The position numbers and the translations under genes are program-made. From the NCBI RefSeq assembly GCF_022539315.1, contig NC_066333.1, forward strand, positions 744,001-808,000: a DNA stretch of 64,000 nt, written 5' to 3'. Below, in pieces: positions 46,826 through 59,400 of the stretch. This stretch comes from Serinus canaria. Its lineage: Eukaryota > Chordata > Aves > Passeriformes > Fringillidae. Position 1 is the first letter of the stretch. Every line of letters begins with the position of its first letter. The notes under the pieces are model-generated. The model had not been told where the DNA came from. It did not search any database and saw only the letters and a program-made list of their open reading frames with translations.

Positions 46826-46831
46826 AATAAA
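46826..46831 (+). terminator. TP53INP2: Candidate distal poly(A) signal
   Basis: AATAAA follows a unique TG-rich block (TGTGTGTAACCTGGTTTTGG and the like). An A-rich run comes next, then a T/GT-rich ATTTTATGTGTATTCC stretch that could serve as the downstream element. It is the last convincing plus-strand signal before the CR1-filled spacer. Confidence 0.4.
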
Positions 46832-47204
46832 AAAAATATATATTTAAAATCTATTTTATGTGTATTCCTCTAAAGCCTGCAAGTTAAATCTGTCTGCAAA
46901 ATGCTTGGTTTTTTAAAAAGGATTTTTAAAAGTCAATGGTTTGAATGACAAATTACAGAAAAACATCCCCTTTGAAGACAAGGACACACAGGAGAGAGGA
47001 TGGCACAGGCTGAGGGATTGGAGGGGATTTTTTTCCCCTTCCCCATTACCAAACCTTACAACTTAGCAGATAATGACAGAGCTAAAGCAGATGTTGATTG
47101 CCCTGAGAAAATCCCAGATCAGCCAATCTGTGCAGCATCAGCTGTTTCTCCAAGCACAGTGTGAGATGTTCTCAGCACCCACGAGAGGCAGAGATGCCTC
47201 CAAG

Positions 47205-47560
47205 GTGATTAAGGGCTTGGAGATGAGGAGAGGCTGAGAGCTGGGACTGCCCAGCCTGGAGGAGGTTCAGGGAGATGCCACCTTGTGTGCAGATTACTGA
47301 TGGGGCAAGTGCAGAAAACTGGAACATTCTCAGAGCAGGGACAGGGTGAGAGGCACAAACTGAAGTAAAAAGAAATTTCTCTAAAAGATAGGAAAATGCT
47401 TTTTCACTGCGAGGGTGGTTGGCCACAGGAGCAGGTTGAGAGGTTGAGGAGCCTTCATCCTTAGAGATACTCAGGATGAGAGGAGACGTGGCCATGAGCA
47501 GTTTGGGGCAGGGGTGGGATGGGGCTTGCCCAGCCCAGTGGCTGTGCCAGTTCCTCCAGC
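47205..47560 (+). mobile_element. Old CR1 fragment, sense orientation
   Basis: Diverged CR1 text is readable: GAGGAGAGGCTGAGAGCTGG, CCCAGCCTGGAGGAGGTTCA, GAGAGGCACAAACTGAAGTA, TTCACTGCGAGGGTGGTTGG, CACAGGAGCAGGTTGAGAGG and GGCAGGGGTGGGATGGGGCT. It is more degraded than the 29-33 kb copies, and the 3' tail is not clear. Confidence 0.7.
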
Positions 47561-47754
47561 AGAGCCAAGCCAAGGAGACACCTGAGACCCCCCAGCTGCT
47601 GGGAAAAGCACTTCAGAGAAATATTAGATTAGAAACTGGGAATGAAAAAAATAGCTGGGAGTGAGCTTTCATAGCTTTGATAAACCTTCTTATGGGAAAA
47701 CTGAATTTGGCAGCTGGAGACAAAGCCTAGGGTTATTGGGATGGATGGATGGAG

Positions 47755-48480
47755 CTCAGGAGGTCCAGTCCAACATTCCTGCTGCTGAATTCAGACCACA
47801 GGGCTTTGTTCAGCCAATGCTTGAAATTCTCCAGAGAGAGAGATCCTGCCACTGCATGCCGGGGGAATAGTTCCTGCTGCTTGGTCAGAAGCTCCTCTCT
47901 TTCCATTTGTCCTGGTAGTGTCTTTCCCTGTCTCCCAGCCCACATCTCTGTCAAATCCTGGCCCCATCTTCTGCAGAGCACAAAAGGGCAATGGAGCCCT
48001 TTTCCCTCAATGTCTCCTTTTGGTCAGGTGTTCCAAACCCAGGCCATCCTGGTGGCCCTGTCTTGTGTCTCCTCTATGTTATCAACATCTCGTGGTTGGG
48101 TGGGAGGTGGAAACCAGGTGATATCATTCCAGATCCCCAAATGCCAAGGGATCACTTCCCTGCCCCACAGGCTGCCCTCCCTGCCCACAGCCTGGCTCAG
48201 CTCTCCTCCAGGACTGTGAGCTGCTCCCAAGTCCAGCACTGCTCAGAGGACCAGTACAGGGGCCCTTTGCTCTTCCAAGGCTCCTTCCCAGTGGTCAGAT
48301 CTTGCAGTTCTTCTTTCCCAAGGTCCATGTCCCTGTAAATGGTGACCCTGACCTCAAGCCTGTCTGCTCCCCACAGGGTGGTATATCCCACAAACTGAAG
48401 CACATCCCCTCTCTTCCCCTGGTTTATTGGGATGGGGACCTTTTCTGTGAAGACCTTCCAGTTTTGTGGACTTTTTCCTC
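47755..48480 (-). mobile_element. Probable CR1 fragment, reverse orientation
   Basis: The first ~250 bases resemble the complement of a CR1-Y type 3' region (GGTCCAGTCCAACATTCCTG, TCAGCCAATGCTTGAAATTC, AAATCCTGGCCCCATCTTCT). The right part is less certain and its end is a guess. Confidence 0.4.
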
Positions 48481-48784
48481 ATTTTCCAAAGCTTCCCACC
48501 CAACCTGAGCAGCAGCAGGAGCAGCGAGGCCAAGTATGGAGCAGGGTGAGCCCCAAGGGAGAGTGGGGACCCAGCAAAGATAGGGGGGCTCCTTTGCATC
48601 AGCTGTGCCTGTGCAGGGACAGGAGCAGCCACACCCTGGCAGGGAGGATGGAAACACTGAAGAATGCCTAGAAGCTGCCTGGTGGGAAAGGCCTCAGAAG
48701 TGTTGGTGACAGCAGCTAAACAAGAGCCTGGTGTGCACAGGTGGGCAAGGAGCCAATGACACCTGGCCTGCACCAGCCATGAGG

Positions 48785-49325
48785 TGGCAGCAAGACCCAG
48801 GCACTGACTGTCACCTGTGCTGGGCACTGGTGAAGCACCTCCAATCCCGGGGACAGTTTTGGGCCCCTCATGGCAAGAAAGGCATTGAGCGACTGGAGTG
48901 TATCCAGAGAAGGGAACAGGGCTGGGGAAGGGGCTGGAGCACCAGGAGCAGGTAAGAGAGCTGGGAGAGCTCAGCCTGGAGAAAAGGAGACTGGGGGGAA
49001 ACGTTCACTCTCCACAACTTCCTGGCAGGAGGATGGAGCTGGGTGGGGTCGGGCTGTGCTCCCAGGGAACAAGGATGACAGGAAATGGCCTCAAGTTGCA
49101 CGAGGGAGGTTCAGGTTGAATATTGGGGAAATTTCTTAATGGAAGAGCGCTGTCAAGTCCTGGCACGGCTGCCCAGGACAATGGTGGAGTCCCCATCCCT
49201 GAAGGGATTTTAAAAATGTGTGGATGCTGCACTTGGGGACATGGGTTAGTGGCCTTGGCTGTGCTAGGGGAACAGATGGACTTGATGGTTTTAAAGGACT
49301 TTTCCAACCCCAATGATCCTGTGAC
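48785..49325 (+). mobile_element. CR1 fragment, sense orientation
   Basis: CR1 motifs in order are GGCATTGAGCGACTGGAGTG with CCAGAGAAGGGAACAGGGCT, AGAGCTCAGCCTGGAGAAAA GGAGACTGG, GAGTCCCCATCCCTGAAGGG, and the 3' end TTTTCCAACCCCAATGATCC followed by TGTGACA. It is 5'-truncated and non-coding. Confidence 0.85.
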
Positions 49326-49889
49326 ATTGGCCTCACTCAGTGCCTGCTACCTTGCGCACAAATAGCTAATTTCTGTGATTATAAAAGCTGACAACTTCTA
49401 TTTAATAACAACTTATATTTAATCAGCATTTTCAGATACACATTTTTAAAATTCAGCAAGAAAGAGAAGAGGTGTCAGTGTGTGTGCACAGAGCTCAGCC
49501 TCTGGGCTCTCCCAGGAAGGAACCTGACCCACTTTCCACGGCAGCACCTCCCAGGGCTGATGGCAGCAGAGCTCCAGAGCGAGGGATGGAGCTGCTGCTG
49601 TGTCCTGTGGAACTGAGCCTTCTCCCTGCCTGGCCCTGCTGAGCTGCCCTCTGTGGGAGCCAGGCTGCTGGGGCTCCTCTGCTGCCTGGGCAGCCCCGGG
49701 GGCAGCAGGGTGCCCCTCCCGTGCTCCCTTGCTCTGCAGGAGCAGCTGCATCAGTTAATTTGTTTGTGGTTAAACAAATTCCTTGCTGAAGCTACATATA
49801 AGGAGCTTGCAAGCCCAGAGCTCTAAATAATCCCTCCAATCCTCCTGTTTGGAATGATGCTGCTGTTGTTGCTAATAATAATTCAACCC

Positions 49890-50443
49890 AATTTATAGGA
49901 CAATAACATTTATTTAGAGCATGAGGGATTCCACATTATACAAACCCTTAAATTTATTTTTTTCCACTGGTCCATTTCTACAACAAATACATCAGATCGA
50001 CTATATAATAAAATTATTTACATTTCCAAACAACATGGGGTTTGTTTATAAACCCTCTGACTGCTATTCACATACAGTACTTAAACAACAGCACATTACA
50101 TTATTTTAATACGTAAAAATGACAAGCCTGTATTCTAAATTGTTTATGAAAAGTGGAAACAAATAAATTTACAATTGTCTTCCCCTCCCTTCCATTTCAT
50201 ACAAACACATTACCCTAATGTGCTAACCCTGACTTCACTTTGCAAATCCAGGGGGTTTTAGAAGAACCCAGTTTTTATATCTATTTATCTGTTTTTTAGA
50301 AAAAAAAAATTATTTATTTGGAACAGTATAATATTAAAATTACTTACTGTACAGAATTTTATTTAAAAAACAAAAATCACAGCTCAAAATTGCTATTGGT
50401 AAATTCACACTCATTTACAAGTCTCATGTTTCCATGCAGTAAT
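49890..50443 (-). other. NCOA6: NCOA6 3' UTR
   Basis: This AT-rich sequence follows the NCOA6 stop codon (50,446-50,444) and ends near the AATAAA at 49,909-49,914. It has no coding potential. The boundary is inferred from the poly(A) signal. Confidence 0.6.
49909..49914 (-). terminator. NCOA6: NCOA6 poly(A) signal
   Basis: On the minus strand this reads AATAAA within CTCTAAATAAATGTTATTG, about 530 bases after the NCOA6 stop codon. It is the last such signal before unrelated sequence, so cleavage is expected near 49,890. Another AATAAA near 50,356 is much closer to the stop and may be used alternatively. Confidence 0.6.
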
Positions 50444-50490
50444 TTACTTGGATTTTCTTCTTTTTGACTGCATTGCACTGGCACTCGTTT
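50444..50490 (-). CDS. NCOA6: NCOA6 last coding exon
   Basis: The exon follows the acceptor TTGATTTCAG in phase 1. It encodes ETSASAMQSKRRKSK and a TAA stop at 50,446-50,444. This matches the human terminus (ITSAVQSKRRKSK), a basic cluster likely to act as a nuclear-localisation signal. Confidence 0.93.
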
Positions 50491-53400
50491 CTGAAATCAA
50501 GAGAAGAAAAGAAGCATGGATATGCAGTCGGTAAGCCATTCCCCAGAGGGGCACAGATTGCCCTGCCATTGTTCCAAACTCACACCAGAGTGTGTGCTCT
50601 GGTGGATTTCCCCACACCAGGACAGACTCCTGAGCAGCTGGGGCAGCCCTGGGCCCCGAGCTGGGCACTCCTGCAAACCTCACAGGACAGCCTGGAAAGA
50701 AAAGCCAAGGGTTTGGAACTGTCCCCACGTGCTGTCCCCCACGTGCCACAGGAGGAGATGGTGCTACACAACCACTCTGCCATGCCAGCCAGCACCCCAG
50801 CTGTCTGAGCTCCTAGAAGGTCATTAGAAAATGAGTCTCTGCAGGGTACACTGAGTCACAGGAACACAGCTGATGCAGAAAGACACAAATGTTAACACCT
50901 GCAGGGCCACGGCCACAGCAGATGACATGGCCAGTGCACTTATCAAGGCACTAAGTTTCCATTTCAAAACAAAAAAAGAGTAAAGACCAAAGGCATTTAC
51001 ATCTTTAGATCTTTTTCAAAATGTGTTTTTGAATGTTGGCAATGTCTCTTTGGCTCTTCATAATGTTTTCCAAAAAATATTGCAGCTGTGTGCATTTTAA
51101 GAGTCAATAGGGAAAAAAATTTCCAAGCCCATCTAAAATTAGAATAGCAGCAGTACAACTCCACAGCTGTTACATGTGGAATTAGAAAAAACAATCAATG
51201 TTTCAAAATTTAACAAATTCAAAGGTACAGTAAATGCTAAAAGCAGCCCTTGCTGGAAAAGTACTCCAAAAAGGGAAAACTCCAGGACAGTACCAATTTT
51301 CAGAAGTGAAACATCTCAGCAGGCTGGACTCCAGCCTGGAGCCTTCCAAGCAGCAGGACTGATTTTGAAGTACCTTCAGCAGCAGTTGTTGCCACCCTTG
51401 TTGCTGCTCAAAGCTTTGTGTTTGGGAGGAGGAGCGGGCCAGCAGCACTCAGCTCCCGTCTCAATCCCTTGGGAGCATCAGCAGCACCTCCCAAACCCTG
51501 CACCCAGAGTGTGCCAGACACAGTGGGCAGGGCTGGCCCTCCTGTGTGTCCCCCTCTTCTCTCCCAGTGACCCTTCTGCCTCCTCCTTCCCCAGGCTTAG
51601 CCACTAAGTTCCTACTCCAGCTGGTCAAAGTCTGCTTCTTGCTCCCTGCTGATTTCTTTTTCCTAATGATGACTTTAAACAGCCTCCATCTCAAGAGGTA
51701 ACTCCTCCCAGCCCCACATTCCTTTTATCATGGATTGGGGCTTTCTCAGGACACAGGTAACATAATGAGGACAGGAGCAACCAAACCAGAATAATTAAGC
51801 TCTGATTCACTAACAAAAATGTACAACAGAGCAGGCACGGGTGACCAACCAGGTGACACTCCTGCAGCCACCTCACTAATGTGCAACTTGTCCAGAGCAC
51901 GTGGTTTGGCTCATTCTCCACAGCTCAGGAGCAGCTGTGTGCTCACAGGTAAGGCAGCACAGCCAGGTGTCCCCTGCAGACTGCATCCAAGTGTCCAGCA
52001 AAGCCCTTGGACACTGCGGCAGCTTCAGATGCACGACTTAAAACCCAAGCTTTTATTTACAGAGGTAAAAGAATTACACAGCCAGCACAAACCCTTGTGA
52101 GAGTTCTGGTATTACTTGAATTTGATGCACTTTCCCATTCCCACATTTTCAGAATTGGAATTGTCACTGGTTGTCATCTTTAGGTTTACCCAGCAGAGCG
52201 TGTGGGGCAGGTCACACTCTCCAGATCCCCTCAAACACAGGCAGGGATTTTACACTGGCTTCACATTTTTCAAACTTTTTTTCACAATCATGAAAGAGAA
52301 TTTATTTTTACCATACAGACTCAGATTCTTCTGCACAGTCCTGCCACAAGAAGTAAATATAATTAAATTCAGCAGTCACAAAAGTGCAGAACATATAGGT
52401 CCCCTGTGTAATCTTTGGGAGTCATTGCACAATGACGTAAAGCTGGAATGCTTCTCTGAAACTCTGACAACACAATATTCTTTAGCACACACTTCAGTAC
52501 CTCCAGTATGGCAATGGTGGCTGAATTCAACTTGACTTCCTCTAATAATCATTTTATATCAGTACCTCTTTGTTCTGTATATTATCTTTAAAACAGTGGT
52601 CGAATGTTGCCTCTTGACAGTCTCTCTCTACTCTCTTGTATAACTTTGGTCCGTCAGCATTTTTCTGACCCTTAAACACAAGAAGCTGACAGAATTAGCT
52701 TCAGCCTAGCACTGGGCCATGCACATCACACAAATGCTGCATAATTGTTAAACACTGTAACCTGGGTGGAAGTAAGGTACGTCAGCACCTGCTAATGTCA
52801 TGGGTTAATAACTTCAGGAGTTCAGATGTTGTTGTGAAGCAGAGCTGAGGCTCTGTGCTAGCACACAGCACTCCCTGATGCTCCTGGCTGCCACCTCAGC
52901 AGCCTCTAGAGTGTGCCTGAACCATGGCATTTGACTTGGCAAGAACCGACCGTGCACTTGGGAAGACTTTCAGGCTTCAGGAAAAGGAAAATGTCACTTT
53001 TTGATCTCAGTACAGTCCTTCCAACAGCAACACATTTCTGCAAAGAGAATTCAACTAGGCAAGGTGCTGAACACTATGGTGGTGAGTGCTGCAGAAAACA
53101 AGTTCCACAGATGTACCAAGGAGGAATTCATACAGCATTTACTGCCAGTGCGGACGTCGGGAAACACTTCAACACCAGCCTGCGGCTAAATCCTTGAAAC
53201 TAGAGATAAAGCACCCAAGGTGTATGAGCTGCAAACCAGCACTACGAGGCAGCTACTGCCAGGGCACACCCCTGGGGAAGCAGGCTAGGAGCTGCCCTCT
53301 CCCCAGGAAGGGGGGCTGTGCGTGTTACCTTTAGCTGTGCCGGACGCGGACGCGGGTCGCGAGGATCTCTTGCGCTGCCCGTTCTCTACAGTTTCCTGTG

Positions 53401-56400
53401 AAGCGGCAGAATCCTCTGTTCTTGAATTTCTTCTACTTGGAGTTTTAGACTTTTCACAATTCTCTTTTGTCTCATTACTAATAAAGTGGGACAAAACATT
53501 TCTGATGAAGTGTGAGAAGAATTATGTTTTTCTATGTAAGTCAGACAAGCTGGAGGATGGCCCGACACAGGTGCCAGTTCCGGACTATTAGCAGTGAAGA
53601 CATGAAACGCTAGAGATACCAGAAGTTCTAGCAGATGAAGAATGACCTGAGTAAGCCAGAGTATAGTCCATTTCTATCAAAAATTATCAGAGGATACAGA
53701 ATTGAGAAGTCCTCAAAAAGAATATTTTCAACATAAGAAGACCAAGAAATTAGATGCATTATAAATTGTCTGCTCTGTTTTCCACAGGTGCCACCATTAC
53801 TGAAGTCTAGGAAAAGCAAACAGGTTACATTAGAGACTGCTGCAGTGTGGAGTGCAGAGTTGAAATTGCAGATGAACGTCAGGAGGAATTAAGAACTCTC
53901 CAGGGAGCATGCCAACTTTTGGGTTTGCTAAAAAGACTTACTCCATTAATCCAAGTGATTTCTTCACATATTAAAAAAAAGGGTTTTTTAAAACTTTATT
54001 TAGGTTTTAAAGCTTGAAGTCAAAACCCGTTGGTTTTTTTGTTTGTTTGGTTTGGTTTTTTTTTGTTTTTGTTTTTTTTTTTTTGGTAACAAAAAGCTTT
54101 TCTGCTATAAAATAATAATTTTAGGTACTGCAGAAATCTGTTTCTTGCTACTGAGAAAATAAAGGGAGTGCTACATTTTGTAATTAAAATCTTTTATTTT
54201 ATCTCTCTTAGTAAACTCATACTGAGTTTTGGGTGTTTTCTTCTTAATGCATTCTTGCCAGACAATTTCTGGTGACTAAGCAGCTTCAGAAGTTTAAACC
54301 AAACTTCTCTTGTGTGAATTCAAAGGTTAGTAATTTACGAAATAAATTATTCTGTCATAATGGAAAAGAAGAAAGTTCATTTCAGGCCCTTTGGGTGACA
54401 ACTTGCAGGATTTCAGGAAAGGGTGCCTAAATCAGGGACTGGAGTGAAGACACAGCACAGGGTGAGCTGTGTGTGACAGAGACCTCACTGCAGTGTCACC
54501 CTTCAGACAAGTCCTGCTTTGAGGGGAAGGACTAAAACCACACAAACTTTAGGGTTAAGTAACAGAAATCTGAAATAAAACAGTTTCTCAATGGAAGGAG
54601 AGACAAACATATTCAAGAAAAGACACAGCAGAGAAGACTATAGATTGTAGATTATCTCAGATACAAAATACTGGAATCTATTTCCCTAAAATGGAGTATA
54701 ATGGGCCATCTACAAAGTGGCCCCAAACAGGTGGGTGCTTCCCAGAGAGAAGCAAACAGGCATCAGCACCCAAAGTTCAGTTAGTAAAGGTAATTTTTAC
54801 AGATTCTAGTGACTAAATCCAGAGCTGGCATTGTCTTATAGGAAGCAGCACATCACTTCCCTCCTTTTATAGGAGGAAATAAAATTACTCCAAGTGAAAA
54901 TATTTCTAGTGGTTTATAGGTTGCAAGGTTCCCCTAAGGTTTAAAAGGTTTTTAATTGCTTTAAATGAGAATAGGTTTAGATTAGCTGCTAGGGAGAAAT
55001 TGGCATAGGTTGCCCAGAGATGCTTTTTCCATCCCTGGATATGTCCAAGGCCAGACCGGACTGGGATTGGAGCAACCTGGGATACTGGAAGGTGATCCTG
55101 CCCATGGCATGAAGGAAAGTTTTAAGGTCCCTTGCCACCCAAACCATCTGTGATTCTATCAAGGTTTGTCCTGTATGCTTCAACATACTCAAAGCTACCC
55201 ACTGTATCAGCCATCACCAGACTGCAGTTTGCAGATTGCCTGCAAACTTTCCTTCTTTTCCAGTCTTGCTCAGAAAAGCATCAATCAGAAAAACCCTGAA
55301 AACGCCCTCGTGGTAATCTGGTGTGCTGGGTGAGTTTGGACATTGTCACGTAGGGCCACTTCCTTTGACTGGAGAATCTGCTCAGCTACCAGTGTCCCAC
55401 CTTCAGCTTTTCAGAAAAATTCTACCCTGAAGAAAACTTGCTGTGAAATTTCAGCTTGTCTTTGAAAGACAAGTCCAAACAAAGATAGATAAGGCTAAAT
55501 ATTCCGTTCAGAGCTATTCCTGATCTGAGGAAATGTACTGCATTCCCTCCCTTACAAAGGAAGGCACTGTCCCATCTCCTGAGGAACCCCCCAAGGGGCT
55601 GCCCTTCTTGGCCTGCCCTAGGGGGTCACTCCATCCATGAGGGCAGCGTCCAAAACCTGGCCAAAAACCTCCCCAGGGGCTCTCACTACCAACTGAGTGA
55701 GAGCCTGGGGTGTTTAGAATCTTCCAAGTAGGTCTTGGAAATTGCATTTTCTTCTGACAGAACATAACCATTTGGAATAATATCTTTTAATTACCGAATG
55801 TCTTAACCAGGACAACGTGGAGTTTCTATCTGGCTTTCTTATCAAGTTTTGGCAGTGTTAACAAGCAAATAGAGGAAAACTGTTGAAAACAATCCTCAAG
55901 GCAGAAGAACAAACTTTTGAAAGAGTTCCTTTCAGAAAACAAAAATTCACAGGACAGCTAAGCTGCAGGCTTTGGGGGGTTAGTTTTGATTTGCTGTGCA
56001 ACCATCAAGACCCTTCTAGGACGTGAAACATCCAGGCCTGAAAGGATGAGAGGAAATATTTCCCAAAGCACAGACTAAAGAAAAGGTTACCTTATATTCA
56101 TTGCATTTCAGCAATGGTCTGGTATATTCAACTGGCCTGATTTCTTAGCAGGAAAAAAAAAAATGGCCAAGAAAGTGAAAAGTAGTAGCAGAGGTTGAGC
56201 AATTAAGCAAAGAGAAAGGGACTTCCTCCCATGAAAGCTGTATCTACTCTGAATCTACAAACTATCTCCTTACCTTTGACCAGCAACTACTGCAGCATTT
56301 GTCTCAAGTTCTACAAAACAAAAAGATAATTTTAAAGTCTGCTGTAGAGGTACATACCTGCTGTCAAGGCATGACTAGCTCACATTTTTCTATCACATAT

Positions 56401-59400
56401 TAGATCTCAGGGATAAGCTTCTCTCAAAGCAAAGCAAGCCAAAATACCACACTGGGCAAGTGCTTGGTCTGATTACAGCCTTCAGGAGAATGCAATCAGC
56501 TAAGACAGGGAAAAATTCAAGCTCTGCAGAAGAAAATTATAGAGAAACTCCCTGACTACACTCTTCTCCCTTCTTAAACTTCCATTTTAGACAGCTTATT
56601 TCTACTAAATGTTCTAGGTTTTGTTAATTTTTTAAAAAGTACCATTAAAAATACCCATCTGCCTCTATTGTGAGGGTAAAATTTTGCCTTAACCCAACTG
56701 CCTCTCCCAGCAATATCTTCTAATGACAAATTTCTGAAGCCCAATTCCACTTGGACAGAATTGGAAAATATCTCAGTGGAGATGATGCAAAGAGAAGTCT
56801 GACCTGTTTTCTCTATCTCACTCAGTGATTTTGTACACACAGGTCAGGTTTCCTTTGGGGTCTTCACCTCAGTAACAGCTCTCCTTTTCAGCACATAAAA
56901 TTTCATGAGGAACTGCCAGAGATTTAGGGATTAACATTGCAACGTCATGGATGAACCCCCTGTGCTTTGTCTCATTGCCCAGCTCAATTTCCCCATCAAA
57001 CCTGGGGCAAGAGGGACACAAACTGAGGCTTTGCCTTTGACAGCAACTTAGCCCTTAGTTTGCTAGAGTGTGCACAGTGAATAGAGGCATTTAAAAAAGT
57101 AAGAGAATGGGCAATGTCTGTCCTCCCAGGATGAATTTGCAGTGTTGGAACATCAGCCTCTTCAGTGTAAAGGGATATAGCGCTGTCTGAGAAAAACAGA
57201 TGTCTTTGGGACCAAGGAAGAAGAGACTGAGCAATGAAAGGAGTTACCTTTCTTCCCACCCAAAATTTAGACGGGGAGATTATCCAACAGCAAAAAATGG
57301 ATTAGCATCAGTGCTTTCCCCAGCAGGAACCCCCAGTACAGTCACAGCAGCACAGGGCAATGAATCAGGTGCGAAAAAACAAGGGCCTATGACCACCTTT
57401 GCCTTAGTAGAAATTCAAAGAAAATAATTTCGTACGACTTTTACTTCCCGAAAATCCTATTTCCAGTCAGAGATGGCAAATAGATGGAGAGTGGCACTTC
57501 CCATAAGTAAGCCCACATCTATCTGTTTTCCCTGCTCAACCTGGGAATTACTTTTTTAAACTACCTCAGAACTGATGGTGAAACACCATGATAATAAATG
57601 GGAACACCATAAAGTCATCTGCCAGGGCTCCATTCTGAAACACTGCTGTGAGGCATTAAAAGTTGAATACAAAAAAAAAAAAGGATTGCCACTCTAAACC
57701 ACAATCCCAGCACGGCATGAACATATTTCTATATTCAGAGTGGTACAATGAAAGAAACACCTTTCTTATTAGCTCAGCACAGAACTTCCAAATTCAAACT
57801 AAATGTACTGTTACAAACCCAGCCCCTCCCATCTAACACTAAATATCTAAAGCCTTTCTTGGGGACTTTTTCATTTTTTACTTGACCCCATCCTGAATCT
57901 CCCACAAGGCTCTGGAGACTTCCAAAGCACAACATAACTAGCCAAGTAAAACGATCCCAAAAGCACAAGTAATAATAAAAACCCCTACCCAACTCCCCAA
58001 ATACCCGGTGTGTTAGTGACCGCTGAATATGCATTCAAACAAATACATTTTCATAAAGGATTTAGTTCACCTCTATTCTGCTTTTCCAAAGGATGATTTA
58101 CCTGTTCTTTGAACAGTGCTTTCTGATGTTGCAATTGAACTTTTTTTCTGGGTTAAATGTTGAGAGGATACTAGAATAAAAGAGGAGGGAAAAAATATTA
58201 TTGTCAAAGGGAGTAAAGGAGTTCCTGTTGTGTGATCAGGCTGGTACAAAATGCTCTCTCTCCCAGCTGACTTTGCCATTTACAGATGCAATATTTTTAA
58301 TCTACCATCCACTTCCCTCCCACCACACACACCTCCTCTTTTAAAACAACTTTGGCAAAACTATCCCAGGCAAGTGTTCTCAAACTAGAATGAGTGATGA
58401 AATGAAGTATCATAAACAACATTTTTAAAGGTAAGAGTTTTTCAGCAGACTGTGACATTAAAGGAATTCCTAATACTTCAATAGCTTAGTCTCCTTTTTT
58501 TTAATGTTAATTTCAACAGAGATTCTGGGGGGAAATAGTATATTTTTAATGAATCAGGGCCCTCACTCTTTAAATTAAAGTGCATAATACACTCCAGAGT
58601 TGCCCTTGAAGGTCTTTGGCAATAAGATGATGACTTAACCTTTCTTAGGTTGCCAAGTAAAAAGATCAGGTGGAAAAATAATTTTTGTTGGGCTAATGCT
58701 TTCTAGTTTTCAATGTGATAGCGAACTTAGAGATAGAGAACAGGAAGACAAAAAGTCTAACATTCCTGCTTAAATAGAAGAAGGAAGACGATCACTTCCT
58801 AGAAAGCCAGAATTCCTTCTGTGAAGCTCAAAGGAAGCTTCCATCTCCCAGTGGCATGCAGCTGCCACATCCAACAGCCATGGGGAAAGTCACACTGAGG
58901 CTGAAGTTTTCAGTTCCCCTGACTTCTGTGTATTTTATCATCCATGATTTTATCTTCTGTGTCCAATTCATCTTGTAAAGCGCAACACCCACTCAGCTCA
59001 CTTCAAGAGTGATAGGTTTATATCCACAGCAGATTCAATAAACTAAAAATAGCATCAAGAAATAGCACCAATGTAATGTATAAAGTCTGACAGATGCACA
59101 AATTAAAATAGCAAAGCCCAGATGTAAAGGTATTTGTTTTCAAACTGGATGCAGTTAACATTTTCATTAATTTCTCCAAAATAAGCATTTAAGTTTTTCC
59201 CTAGACAACCAGGGATTTGGTGGGGGTTGTTTTTTCTTCTGTTCTGGATGTGATTCAGAAATTTCCTTAGTGGATGAAGGTTATCCAGAGAGGAAAATAG
59301 TACTATTAGGATTAATTCAAACTATCATAATTAATTCAATAAATTGAAATAATTTACAAAAATCAAAAGTCTGTGGCAAGACTAAAGCAGAATACCAGTG

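Larger units (their letters stand above)
39631..46850 (+). other. TP53INP2: TP53INP2 3' UTR and downstream flank (extent uncertain)
   Basis: No coding exon is recognisable from the TP53INP2 stop to about 46.85 kb. The human TP53INP2 mRNA has a 3' UTR of roughly 3 kb, so polyadenylation at the AATAAA of 42,249-42,254 would give about 2.6 kb. A second candidate, AATAAA at 46,826-46,831, lies at the end of a TG-rich, unique, mRNA-like block (46.55-46.83 kb) and would give about 7.2 kb. I recognise no CR1 copy across the interval, whereas CR1 resumes immediately after it. The minus-strand NCOA6 mRNA should stop well before this. Confidence 0.4.
46870..49890. other. Tail-to-tail intergenic spacer between TP53INP2 and NCOA6
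   Basis: The spacer separates two convergent genes. It is largely filled with CR1 fragments (47.2-47.6, probably 47.75-48.5, 48.8-49.3 kb). The remaining 49.35-49.89 kb shows nothing recognisable. Confidence 0.55.
53478..56273 (-). other. NCOA6: NCOA6 intron with a CR1 copy and poly-T tract
   Basis: It contains a G-interrupted poly-T tract (about 54,031-54,094) and a CR1 3' end (about 54,990-55,160). Nothing else is recognised. Confidence 0.8.

Noticed and set aside
55510..55771. 85-codon minus-strand frame / possible LTR in an NCOA6 intron
   Set aside because: No LTR ends, duplications or recognisable protein similarity could be seen.
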